Assembly: GCA_022844165.1 (NCBI GenBank)
Contig: JALHMH010000042.1
Location: 1-37,554, forward strand
DNA: 37,554 nt
Source of the DNA: Lysobacterales bacterium
GTDB lineage: Bacteria; Pseudomonadota; Gammaproteobacteria; Xanthomonadales; SZUA-5
Direction of reading: 5' to 3'
Part shown: positions 18,552 to 26,496 of the stretch, in pieces
How the letters are laid out: every line of letters begins with the position of its first letter
Numbering within the stretch: the first letter of the stretch is position 1
Translations under genes and position numbers: made by a program
The notes under the pieces: generated by a model
What the model was told of the DNA's origin: nothing
What the model saw: the letters and a program-made list of their open reading frames with translations, nothing else
Database searches by the model: none

Positions 18552-18621
18552 GTGCGGCTTCCGGAGGTTATCGTTTTTTCTGTGGCGTTTGCTAAGTTTC
18601 GGGCGACAACCCGTCACCGTT

Positions 18622-19344
18622 TCAAACGTGCAACCCACACTCGCGCTTCAATCCGAAGAAGCGCGTTGCTTCTTCGTTCAAGTCGGCGCCGAGTGGGCGG
18701 GTGGTGTGGGTATCGCCGATCGACACATAACCCTCGTCCCATAACGGGTGATAAGGCAGGTCGAAGCGCTTGAGATATCGGTGCAAGTCTCGGTTGCTCT
18801 GGTCGAACAGCGGATGAATTTTGTAGCGGCCGCGTTTGTACTCCACCGGTTCGATGCTCGCGCGCGAGGCCGATTGGCTTCGGCGCAGCCCGGAAAACCA
18901 GGTGCACACGCCCAGCTCGTCGAGCGCACGCTGGAAGGGTTCGACCTTGTGGTACTGGTTGTAGCGCTCGATGCCGTCCAGCCCCTGTTCCCACAACTTG
19001 CCATGCCGTGCTTCGAAATGCGCGGCGCTGATCGTCGGCCGATAAATGCGCACATCGGCATCGAAGCGCGACTGCAATGCATCGATGAACCGGTAGGTCT
19101 CGGGAAACAAATACCCGGTGTCGACCAATACCACCGGTGTGCGCGGCGCATGGCTCAGCACCAGATGCAACATCACCGCCGACTGCGCACCGAAGCTCGA
19201 TGACAGCACATGCACACCGGGCAACTCCGCGAAGGCTCGCGCCACACGTTGGGCCGGCGTGAGTGCATACCAGTCGGCGAGGGGGTTGCCCGGCGCCGTG
19301 GTGGCGGCCGTTTCGCCGCTCCAGGGTTCGACATCCAGTGTCAT
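18622..19344 (-). CDS. cysH: Phosphoadenylyl-sulfate (PAPS) reductase
   Basis: A 240-residue thioredoxin-dependent enzyme that reduces PAPS to sulfite. It has the PP-loop region (SSSFGAQSAVMLHLV), VDTGYLFPET near residue 83, the GLRRSQSASR substrate loop, and the catalytic cysteine C236 in the C-terminal ECGLH. The two CC pairs that hold the 4Fe-4S cluster in APS reductases are missing, so PAPS is the substrate, which fits the APS kinase domain in the operon. The ATG has AAGGAG before it and overlaps the cysI stop by 4 bp (ATGA). Confidence 0.96.
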   Translation of the reverse strand: MTLDVEPWSGETAATTAPGNPLADWYALTPAQRVARAFAELPGVHVLSSSFGAQSAVMLHLVLSHAPRTPVVLVDTGYLFPETYRFIDALQSRFDADVRIYRPTISAAHFEARHGKLWEQGLDGIERYNQYHKVEPFQRALDELGVCTWFSGLRRSQSASRASIEPVEYKRGRYKIHPLFDQSNRDLHRYLKRFDLPYHPLWDEGYVSIGDTHTTRPLGADLNEEATRFFGLKRECGLHV

Positions 19345-20996
19345 GACAGCTCCTTATGGACGCGGCGTACGAAGTCGCCGAAGGGTTCGTTGGCGATGCG
19401 CTCAGCAACAAATTGCGCAAACAACACGTCGAGCACATTCAGGATTTGCGTCTCGTCGATGTTCTCGTGCGCCAGCGCATTCAGGCGCTCGCCGATCAGA
19501 TCGCCGCCCAAGTGCAGGTTGTAGCGCCCAGGCGCTTTGCCGATCAGGCCGATCTCCGCCAGGTAGGGCCGCGCGCAACCATTGGGGCAACCGGTGATCC
19601 GCAAGCTGAGCGGTTCGGCGCTGAGCGCATGATTGCCGAGCAGAATCTCGATCTTGGTCAGCAGCTCGGACAAATAGCGTTCTGCTTCGGCCATCGCCAG
19701 CGGGCAAGTCGGCAACGCCACGCAGGCCAACGCGCGCTGTCTCAGTGGCGTGGCGTCGGCGCCGGCGGCTACACCATGCGCGGCGAGCAGCGCGTCGATC
19801 TGCGCGCGATCGCCGTGTGCGACGTTGGCGACGATCAGATTTTGGTTCGGTGTGATTCGAAAATCGCCCTTGTGCACAGCAGCGATCGCCCGCAGGGCAC
19901 TGGCCCAGCGCTGCTCGCCGACATCGGCAATGCGCCCGGCCTCAATGCGCAGGTTCAGATGCCAGCGACCATCGTGGCCAACAATCCAACCAAAACGATC
20001 ACCGCTTTGCGTGAAACTGACCGCCCGCGCCGGGGCGAGCGTCACGCCACTCCGGCTCTCGACTTCGCGCTTGAATACATCCAGACCCACTCGGTCGATC
20101 GTGTACTTCAAGCGCGATTGCTTGCGATTGCTGCGGTTGCCCCAGTCGCGTTGCGTCGTGACCACCGCTTCGGCGATTTGCAGCAACTGTGCGGGGGCGA
20201 TCGATCCGATCACGCTGCCGCGGCGCGGGTAGGTGCTGGCGTCGCCATGCGTTGCGCCAAGGCCACCGCCAACGCTGACATTGAATCCGACCAGCCCGCC
20301 GTCTTCGATCAGTGCGATAAAACCCAGGTCATGTGCATACACGTCGACATCATTGATCGGCGGCACCGCAATCGCTGCCTTGAATTTGCGCGGCAAATAG
20401 GTGGCGCCGTAGATCGGTTCGTGTTCTTCGCCGCCGGCGACCAACTCACCATCCAGCCAGATTTCGGCGTACGCCCGAGTCTTCGGCAACAGGTGCTCGG
20501 ACAGCTTGACGGCCCACTCGTAGGCCAGCCGATGCGCCCGACTCTCGATCGGGTTGGCGCTTGCCATCACGTTGCGATTGACGTCGCCGCACGCGGCAAT
20601 GGTATCCATCAACGTGCGGTTGATCGCGGCAATGGTCGTTTTGAGTTCGCGCTTGATCACGCCGTGAAACTGGAAGGCCTGCCGCGTCGTCAGGCGCAGC
20701 GAGCCGTTGCCGTAGGTCTGGGCGATCTGATCGAGCGCCAACCACTGCGCTGGCGTGCACACGCCACCCGGCGTGCGCGTGCGGATCATGAAGCTGTAGG
20801 CCGGTTCCAGTTTTGCGAGGCGCCGCTCCTCACGCTGATCGCGATCGTCTTGCTGGTAGCTGCCGTGGAACTTGATGAGCTGCGTATCGTCGTCGGCCAA
20901 CGCACCCGTGACCGGATTGTGCAAGCTGTCGACGATGCTGCCGCGCAAGTGCCGGCTGGCGGTTTTGATGAGTTCGACGGGAGAAAGTGCGCTCAT
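19341..20996 (-). CDS. cysI: Sulfite reductase (NADPH) hemoprotein beta subunit
   Basis: A 551-residue siroheme and 4Fe-4S protein that carries out the six-electron reduction of sulfite to sulfide. The cluster/siroheme cysteines appear in two blocks, ACVALPTCPLAM (about 424-435) and ITGCPNGCARPY (about 467-478). The N-terminal LIKFHGSYQQDDRD and LRLTTRQAFQFHG segments are typical of CysI. It pairs with the CysJ flavoprotein upstream; start and stop overlaps (TAATG with cysJ, ATGA with cysH) show tight translational coupling. Confidence 0.97.
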   Translation of the reverse strand: MSALSPVELIKTASRHLRGSIVDSLHNPVTGALADDDTQLIKFHGSYQQDDRDQREERRLAKLEPAYSFMIRTRTPGGVCTPAQWLALDQIAQTYGNGSLRLTTRQAFQFHGVIKRELKTTIAAINRTLMDTIAACGDVNRNVMASANPIESRAHRLAYEWAVKLSEHLLPKTRAYAEIWLDGELVAGGEEHEPIYGATYLPRKFKAAIAVPPINDVDVYAHDLGFIALIEDGGLVGFNVSVGGGLGATHGDASTYPRRGSVIGSIAPAQLLQIAEAVVTTQRDWGNRSNRKQSRLKYTIDRVGLDVFKREVESRSGVTLAPARAVSFTQSGDRFGWIVGHDGRWHLNLRIEAGRIADVGEQRWASALRAIAAVHKGDFRITPNQNLIVANVAHGDRAQIDALLAAHGVAAGADATPLRQRALACVALPTCPLAMAEAERYLSELLTKIEILLGNHALSAEPLSLRITGCPNGCARPYLAEIGLIGKAPGRYNLHLGGDLIGERLNALAHENIDETQILNVLDVLFAQFVAERIANEPFGDFVRRVHKELS

Positions 20997-22726
20997 TAGT
21001 ACACATCCCTTCGGTAGCGCCCAGCTTCAACCAGCCCGGCCAGATAGTCATCGGCATCGCCCTGTCCACGAGCGAGTTCGATGGCGGATCGCAACGCGCG
21101 ATCGACATCAGGCGCCATCCGTGTCGCGTCGCCGCAGACATACACGGCTGCGCCGCTTTCAAGCCACGCGTAGATGTCTTGCGCACGTTCCCAGATGCGC
21201 TGCTGCACATAAACGCGTTGTGCCTGGTCGCGCGAAAAAGCCACATCGAGGCGGCTCAGGTGGCCACGTTTGAGCGCATCGAGCCACTCGGCCTGATACA
21301 AAAACTGGCTGGCGAAATGTTGTTCGCCGAAGAACAGCCAGTTGCGGCCGCGCGCGCCACGCTCGGCGCGTTCCTGCACAAACGCACGAAACGGTGCCAC
21401 GCCGGTACCCGGGCCGATCATGATCAGATCGGTGGCGTCGTCCGGCAAATGGAAGCGCGGATTGGAATCGACATAAACGCGCACCAACGCGCCATCCGTG
21501 CTCTCGGCCAGGTAGCGCGACGCCGCGCCGCGTGAGTCGACGGCGACCGTCAGATGCACCTCATTGCCGACCGCCAGTGCGCTCGATGAAATCGAGTACA
21601 GGCGTGGCGTCAGCGGCAACAAGTGCGCAACTAACCAATCGGCGGTGACGCGCTCGTCGAGTTCCGCGAGCAACTCGGCCAGCTGCGTGGTGCGCAGCCG
21701 CGCCGGCAGATCCGCTGCCGCCAACCAGGACTCGGCGCCCGCCGAGCGCTGCGCGAGCGCGGCGACCACGGGTTTGGCCAGCCGAGTGATCTCGCGTTCG
21801 TGCGAGAGCCATTCGCGCAGTGTTTGCGATCTGCCCTGATATTCGACAAGCGCATCGCCATTCGCGCCGCTGGCTGCAAGCAGCGCTTGCACGTGCGTCG
21901 CCGGGTTGACCGGCCAAACGCCGAGGCTGTCGCCGGGTTGATAGACGATGCCGGTGCCGTCGAGATCGAGCACCAGATGGTGCACATCCTTGCGCGCCGA
22001 CCGCAGCGTGATGCGCTGGTTCTCGACCAGGGCGATGGCCCGCGGTGCGTCGCGCGTTGCAGCCGGGACGCGCGGCCGCAGTGGCGTGACATTGTTCGCT
22101 GGCGACGGCGGCACGTCGGCTTTGGCGCGCGCCAGCGCGGCATCGCGCCAGGGCGCGGCGACGCGCTCGATATCGACATCCGCTTCGGCGAGCGGCAACA
22201 CGCGCTCGGCGCCGAGTTCGCTCAGTCGCGTATCCAACACGCGACCGATCGCACAGAACTTTGGATAAGACGAATCGCCCAGCGCCAACACGGCAAACCG
22301 CAGACCATCGAGCTTCGGCGCTCTTGCGCTGAGCAAACCATCGATCAGACCACGCGCCTCTTCGGGTGGATCGCCATCGCCTTGCGTGCTGATCACGAAA
22401 TACACGAGGCGCTCATTCGCCAGTTGTTTGAGTTTGAGATCGCCGGCATGCAGATGGCGCACCGCATAACCCTGGCGTTGCGTGTCGTTCGCAAGTTTCT
22501 CCGCCACACGCCGCGCGTTGCCGGTTTGCGAGCCGCTGACGACCAGCAGCGTCGAGGTTTCGGCGGTGGGCGAGGAAGCCGGATCAGGAAGCTCCGCTCG
22601 CGCCGCGAAGTACCCGGCGAGCCAGGCGAACCCACGCGCATCGAGTCCGTCGGTCAGCCGCGCCAGCGCTTCGCTGCGCGCGGCGCCGAGGGCAAACTCG
22701 GTTTGGGCGGGAATCACGACGGGCAT
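20996..22726 (-). CDS. cysJ: Sulfite reductase (NADPH) flavoprotein alpha subunit
   Basis: A 576-residue FMN/FAD diflavin reductase that passes electrons from NADPH to CysI. An FMN-binding flavodoxin domain (VSGSQTGNARRVAEKLA from about residue 68) is followed by a linker, the FAD domain (PRLYSISSSAL near 378) and the NADPH domain (GPGTGVAPFRAFVQER near 438; YVCGDATRMAPDV near 530). It ends in RYRRDVY, the usual aromatic C-terminus. It is first in the cysJ-cysI-cysH-sat/cysC operon. The divergent 176-bp gap to 22903 should hold its promoter; I see no clear CysB site there. Confidence 0.97.
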   Translation of the reverse strand: MPVVIPAQTEFALGAARSEALARLTDGLDARGFAWLAGYFAARAELPDPASSPTAETSTLLVVSGSQTGNARRVAEKLANDTQRQGYAVRHLHAGDLKLKQLANERLVYFVISTQGDGDPPEEARGLIDGLLSARAPKLDGLRFAVLALGDSSYPKFCAIGRVLDTRLSELGAERVLPLAEADVDIERVAAPWRDAALARAKADVPPSPANNVTPLRPRVPAATRDAPRAIALVENQRITLRSARKDVHHLVLDLDGTGIVYQPGDSLGVWPVNPATHVQALLAASGANGDALVEYQGRSQTLREWLSHEREITRLAKPVVAALAQRSAGAESWLAAADLPARLRTTQLAELLAELDERVTADWLVAHLLPLTPRLYSISSSALAVGNEVHLTVAVDSRGAASRYLAESTDGALVRVYVDSNPRFHLPDDATDLIMIGPGTGVAPFRAFVQERAERGARGRNWLFFGEQHFASQFLYQAEWLDALKRGHLSRLDVAFSRDQAQRVYVQQRIWERAQDIYAWLESGAAVYVCGDATRMAPDVDRALRSAIELARGQGDADDYLAGLVEAGRYRRDVY

Positions 22727-22902
22727 GGCGCAACGTGCCTGAATGGGGAAGCGCAGTGTCGCGAAAGCCCGGTGGCCAGCGGAAAGGATGCTGCGGTATG
22801 GCGATATGCCAGATGCGAATGTCCATCGAAGCGCTGCCGCGCCCGCGTGTGCATGCTCCGCGAGACTGGTAGCGTTGCGGTTTGTGATCGAGAGCCCAAA
22901 CC

Positions 22903-23145
22903 ATGACCACTCACGAAATCATCGGCACCATCGGCGTCAGCCTGCTGCTGGTGGCATATCTGCTGGATCTGACCGGCAAATTGCCCAATGGCAAACCGCT
23001 GTCGTTGGCGATCAATGCGCTTGGTGCGGGACTGGCCTGCGTATCGGCGTGGATGATTCAGTTCTGGCCGTTTGTGGTGCTGGAAGGCGTTTGGGCCGGC
23101 GTTTCAGTCGCCGGCTTTTTCCGCATGGATCGGCCAGTCACATGA
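22903..23145 (+). CDS. Small CBU_0592-like membrane protein
   Basis: An 80-residue protein with two or three hydrophobic segments (IGTIGVSLLLVAYLLDLTG, SLAINALGAGLACVSAWMI, FVVLEGVWAGVSVAGFF). The pattern matches the small CBU_0592 membrane family, whose function is unknown. Its stop overlaps the ATG of the FAD protein (ATGA), so the two are made together. Position next to the sulfur operon is divergent and may be incidental. Confidence 0.8.
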   Translation: MTTHEIIGTIGVSLLLVAYLLDLTGKLPNGKPLSLAINALGAGLACVSAWMIQFWPFVVLEGVWAGVSVAGFFRMDRPVT

Positions 23146-24407
23146 GCGCGCGCGTCGCGCTGGCCATCATCGGCGGCGGCGCCAGTGCGCTCGCCGCTGC
23201 GCTAGCAGCGCGTGCGCGAGGCGTGGCGGCGACGGTCATCGCGCCGGCCGGCGCAGACGGCTGCGGTCTTGCTTATTCGACGGTCGATCCACTGCATCGG
23301 CTGAATGTCTGCGCCGCACGCATGAGCATCGTCGAGAACGAGCCGCACGACTTTGTCGCGTGGTTACAAAGCCGCGATGGCAAAGTTCAGCCGCAGGACT
23401 ACTATCCGCGGGCCGTGTATGGCGAGTATCTGCGCCAGCATTGGCGCACGTTGAGCAACGTCGTCGCAGCCGAGGCGCTGGCGCTCGCGGCAATACAGAA
23501 CGGCTGGCGCATCCAGACGACCCAAGGCGCGCTCGATGCGACGCGCGTCATTCTCGCGATTGGTGTGCCACCGGCTCAACCACTGATTCCCGTGTCCGAT
23601 GCGCGCTATCGGCTCGATGGATACGCACCGCGCGATGCGTGGCCACGCCGTGGTCTGCTGATCGGCAGCAGCCTGACGGCCGTCGACATCGCGCTGTCGT
23701 GGTGTGCGGCGCGCGCGGACGCAGAGCTGACAGTGATTTCGCGCCATGGTTTGTGGCCGCTGGCGCACAACGATCTGCCGCGGCATGGGCAGATCGCACT
23801 CGACATCCGCAGTCCGCGCCACATTCTGCGTTCGATGCGGCGCGCGATCGCGACGGGCGTCGACCCCTGCGCTGCCGTCGACAGCCTGCGCGATGCCACC
23901 GTCGAGTTGTGGACCGGATTTTCGCGCGCTGATCGTGCCCAGTTCTTGCGTCATGCGCGCAGCCGCTGGGACAGCGCCCGGCATCGCATGGCGCCGCACG
24001 TTGCTCAGGCACTGGCGGCGCTGCAGGCCGACGGCCGTGTGCGGCTGGTCGCCGGCAGAATCCGCGGAATCGCAGCGGACGGGGATCTGGCGGTCGATTG
24101 GCAACCCCGCGGTCGTGCACGCATCGAAACGCTGCGTGTCGATGAAGTTGTGCAATGCACGGGCTTCGACGGCGGCCTGACCAGCGCCGGCTCGCCGCTG
24201 CTGCGCTCGTTGCTGGACGCAGGTCTTGCGCAAGCTGACGCCCATCGCCTCGGCCTGGCATTGGATCGCAAACAGCGTGTGATCGGCGCCGGCGGGCGAG
24301 CACATGCCACGCTGTTTGCGCTTGGTGCGCTCGGACGCGGTAGTCTTTGGGAATGTATCGCGATCCCCGAAATCCGCAGCAGCGCGGCGGCCATGGTTGT
24401 GGCTTAG
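23142..24407 (+). CDS. FAD/NAD(P)-binding protein (FAD-NAD(P)-binding family)
   Basis: A 421-residue flavoprotein. The dinucleotide-binding motif IIGGGASALAAALAARARG is at about 8-27, with GLAYS and LNVCAARMSIVEN as the conserved follow-up seen in HpyO-like flavin proteins. A second nucleotide-binding stretch is GLLIGSSLTAVDIALSW near 170, and VVQCTGFDGG lies near 340. It probably acts as an oxidoreductase or monooxygenase on an unknown substrate. I start at the ATG at 23142 that overlaps the previous stop; a longer frame from 22743 crosses the upstream gene in another frame. Confidence 0.87.
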   Translation: MSARVALAIIGGGASALAAALAARARGVAATVIAPAGADGCGLAYSTVDPLHRLNVCAARMSIVENEPHDFVAWLQSRDGKVQPQDYYPRAVYGEYLRQHWRTLSNVVAAEALALAAIQNGWRIQTTQGALDATRVILAIGVPPAQPLIPVSDARYRLDGYAPRDAWPRRGLLIGSSLTAVDIALSWCAARADAELTVISRHGLWPLAHNDLPRHGQIALDIRSPRHILRSMRRAIATGVDPCAAVDSLRDATVELWTGFSRADRAQFLRHARSRWDSARHRMAPHVAQALAALQADGRVRLVAGRIRGIAADGDLAVDWQPRGRARIETLRVDEVVQCTGFDGGLTSAGSPLLRSLLDAGLAQADAHRLGLALDRKQRVIGAGGRAHATLFALGALGRGSLWECIAIPEIRSSAAAMVVA

Positions 24408-24416
24408 GTTATTTTC

Positions 24417-24596
24417 TAGCGAGGCTTCGCCTCAGACCGCCGAGCATTGTTGGCTTCGCCAGACACCGTACTTGCCACAACCCCCATCGAGCGCTGCGCG
24501 CTCGATCGCCCCCTTAATTTAAGGGGGCTGCCAAAGCCAAGGCCGCTCCTAAGAAAATTTGACTCAAATGACAAGATCCAGCTTCATCAAGGACTC
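24417..24596 (+). repeat. Dispersed structured repeat, copy R3 (short module B)
   Basis: Module A is identical to R1 over the GAGGCTTCGCCTC hairpin and the following 40 bases. Module B is cut to GAGCGC/GCGCTC plus a stem of CCCCCTTA and TAAGGGGG around ATT (24509-24527). Module C ends ggactct. It starts ten bases after the FAD protein stop and abuts copy R4 in direct tandem at a shared CTAG. Confidence 0.85.
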
Positions 24597-24841
24597 TAGC
24601 GAGGCTTCGCCTCAGACCGCCGAGCATTGTTGGCTTCGCCCGACGGCGTACTTGCCAGATCCCCGCGCGCGGCGCGCATTTCCGGTCCGGCGGCACAGCC
24701 GCCGGTCGTTCGGATCGGCACACGCCTTGCGGCGTGTTAGCGCCAATCCTCACCCCCTTGGCTCAAGGGGGCTTCAAAGGCCAAAGCCGCTCCAATGAAA
24801 CAGACTCAAATGAAAAGATCCCGCTCCGTCAAGGACTCCAG
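24597..24841 (+). repeat. Dispersed structured repeat, copy R4 (full length)
   Basis: It has all three modules: the module A hairpin, the GGCGG/CCGCC and ACACGCC/GGCGTGT stems, a CCCCCTTG/CAAGGGGG stem around GCT (24753-24771), and module C ending ggactccag. It follows R3 head to tail and ends 63 bp before the lipoprotein ATG. Confidence 0.85.
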
Positions 24842-24904
24842 CGCCTTCAGACGCAGGATTTGCAGAGATCTCGCCAATGTCGATTCGAATCAGGACCTGA
24901 GAAC

Positions 24905-25474
24905 ATGCGCGTGAACTTTCGAACCCGCATCTGCCTGGCGCTTTGCGTCATCGCCCTTTGGCTCGGCGGTTGCGCATCGCGCCTGGTGAACACCGGGCCG
25001 CAAACCGTTGATGGCATCGCGCTGAATACGCCGCTGACTTGGACCAGCTTCGGCAGCAAGGGCCAACGCGTCTGGACCCGCGATGGTTCGACGCTCAACG
25101 CGCTGACGATCGTCAGCGATCTCAAACCCGGCCAGCCGCTGTTCGGCACCGAACGCCGCCGCGGCGTCGAAGGTGTGCGCTTCGCCGCCGGTTTGTCGCG
25201 TGTGGCAACGCTGGAGCTGATCGTCGAAGGCCTCAAAGCCGCCGGTTGGGCCAATGTCGAAACCATCGCCACGCAAGCGAGTACCTTCGGCGGCAAACCC
25301 GCGCTGCGCGCCGAACTGAGTCTTGCGCGCCCCAGCGGTCTGCACTATCGCGCCCTGCTGCTGGCCGAGAGCGCCGACGACACACTATCGATGCTGCTCT
25401 TTGTGGCCCCGCAAGAACATTATTTCGAACGCGATCGGGCGGCGATAGAGCAGCTGTTGGCCTCAGCCCGATAG
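24905..25474 (+). CDS. Putative lipoprotein of unknown function
   Basis: A 189-residue protein with a lipoprotein signal: a positively charged start (MRVNFRTR), a hydrophobic core and a lipobox LGGC with C23 as the lipidated residue. The mature part (VDGIALNTPLTWTSFG onwards) is a compact alpha/beta domain without a motif I can name. S24 after the cysteine would favour outer-membrane sorting under the usual +2 rule. I chose the start at 24905 because the signal peptide begins there; the frame continues back through repeat R4. The next gene is convergent, 25 bp away. Confidence 0.8.
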   Translation: MRVNFRTRICLALCVIALWLGGCASRLVNTGPQTVDGIALNTPLTWTSFGSKGQRVWTRDGSTLNALTIVSDLKPGQPLFGTERRRGVEGVRFAAGLSRVATLELIVEGLKAAGWANVETIATQASTFGGKPALRAELSLARPSGLHYRALLLAESADDTLSMLLFVAPQEHYFERDRAAIEQLLASAR

Positions 25475-25499
25475 CACCCCAATGCGCCGCGACCCGTTG

Positions 25500-26036
25500 T
25501 TAGCTGCGCTCGGCTTCGAGCACGCGCTTGAGCTTGGCTAAGCCGCGCTCGTAATCCGCGCCGACGAAGTTTTCGATCATCAGCCCAAAGCAGCGCATGT
25601 AGGGGTTGCCGCCGAGGTCAGTTTCGAAGCGCCACACGACGCGAGTGCCGGTGTTCTCTTCGGAAAGGAGAAACTCGGCCTTCGCCAGACCATCGGGCCC
25701 GAAGTCGAGCGACGTGGCCACTCGGGAGTAGGGTTCGCTGGCGGTGATCGATTGCGTACCCTGCCCGACGTCGGCGTTTCCTGCCCACTGCATTGATGCA
25801 CCGACGCCATCGACCGGCCCGCTGAAAGTGTAGCTGGCGTTGGGGTCCAGGCCTGCCCACGGCGACCATTCGTTGAATCGCGCGTACGAGTTGAGCATCG
25901 CAAACACCGCAGGAGCAGGCCGATCGATCAGTACGCTGCGTTCCGCGCCGACCACACGCGGCAAAAACAGACCGCCGATGCCAGGCAATAACATCAGAAC
26001 GACCAGCACAATCGCCAGCATCTTGAGAATACGCAT
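25500..26036 (-). CDS. Membrane-anchored SRPBCC (START-like) protein
   Basis: A 178-residue protein with an N-terminal membrane helix (LKMLAIVLVVLMLLPGIGGLFL), then a polyketide-cyclase/SRPBCC domain: RPAPAVFAMLNSYARFNEWSPW is the usual opening of the lipid-binding helix-grip fold. It probably binds a hydrophobic ligand, but the identity is unknown. The start at MRILK has TAGGAG nine bases upstream, and the first bases of that site (ctag) are the terminal bases of repeat copy R5, so the repeat abuts the translation signal. Confidence 0.82.
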   Translation of the reverse strand: MRILKMLAIVLVVLMLLPGIGGLFLPRVVGAERSVLIDRPAPAVFAMLNSYARFNEWSPWAGLDPNASYTFSGPVDGVGASMQWAGNADVGQGTQSITASEPYSRVATSLDFGPDGLAKAEFLLSEENTGTRVVWRFETDLGGNPYMRCFGLMIENFVGADYERGLAKLKRVLEAERS

Positions 26037-26046
26037 TGATGTGCTC

Positions 26047-26284
26047 CTAGAGTCCTTGACGGAGGCGGATCTTCTCATTTGAGTCTGTTTCTTAGAAGCG
26101 GTTTTGGCTCTTGCAGTCCCTTAAGTTATGGGGGTGAGACTCGGCGCTGACAGGCCGCAGGCTTGAGCCGAGTCGAACGCCCGGCGGCTGCGCCGCTGGG
26201 CCGGAAATACGAGGCGCGGGTTGTGGCTGGTACGCTGCCGAACGAAGCCAACAATGCTCGGCGGTCTGAGGCGAAGCCTCGCCA
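26047..26284 (-). repeat. Dispersed structured repeat, copy R5 (inverted)
   Basis: On the minus strand it runs module A (gcgaggcttcgcctcagacc, then gccgagcattgttggcttcg), module B with the GGCGG/CCGCC-like stem, and module C (gactcaaatgagaagatc) ending ggactctag. The C-run stem is eroded to CCCATAA/TTAAGGG. It lies directly 5' of the SRPBCC gene. The 212 bp from here to 26496 hold no gene or clear site. Confidence 0.82.
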
Positions 26285-26496
26285 GTTGTCAGGCTGTCTG
26301 TGTAATGCACCTCCTGTGCGGGCGCCTGCGACGGCGCGATCGATGAGGCGATACGTTGATTGTCCGTGAACGAAGCCGATTGAGGAGACTCGGATTCTCA
26401 ACCTGAGCGCCAGCGCACTTGGTGTGGGCAAGCCCCTTACTTTGCTGTTAACTTCCTCTTAAGATCCGAGCTTTACCGAGAACCACGCAACCTGCC

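Noticed and set aside
19356..20999. A 547-residue plus-strand open frame antisense to cysI
   Set aside because: CysI on the other strand has all family motifs; the antisense frame is a codon-bias artefact.
24417..24841. Tandem repeat copies as a CRISPR array
   Set aside because: Units are 180-245 bp, unequal and internally structured, with no spacers; no cas genes are present.
26285..26496. A riboswitch or attenuator before the SLC13 permease
   Set aside because: Only weak short inverted repeats are visible and no known riboswitch core is recognised.
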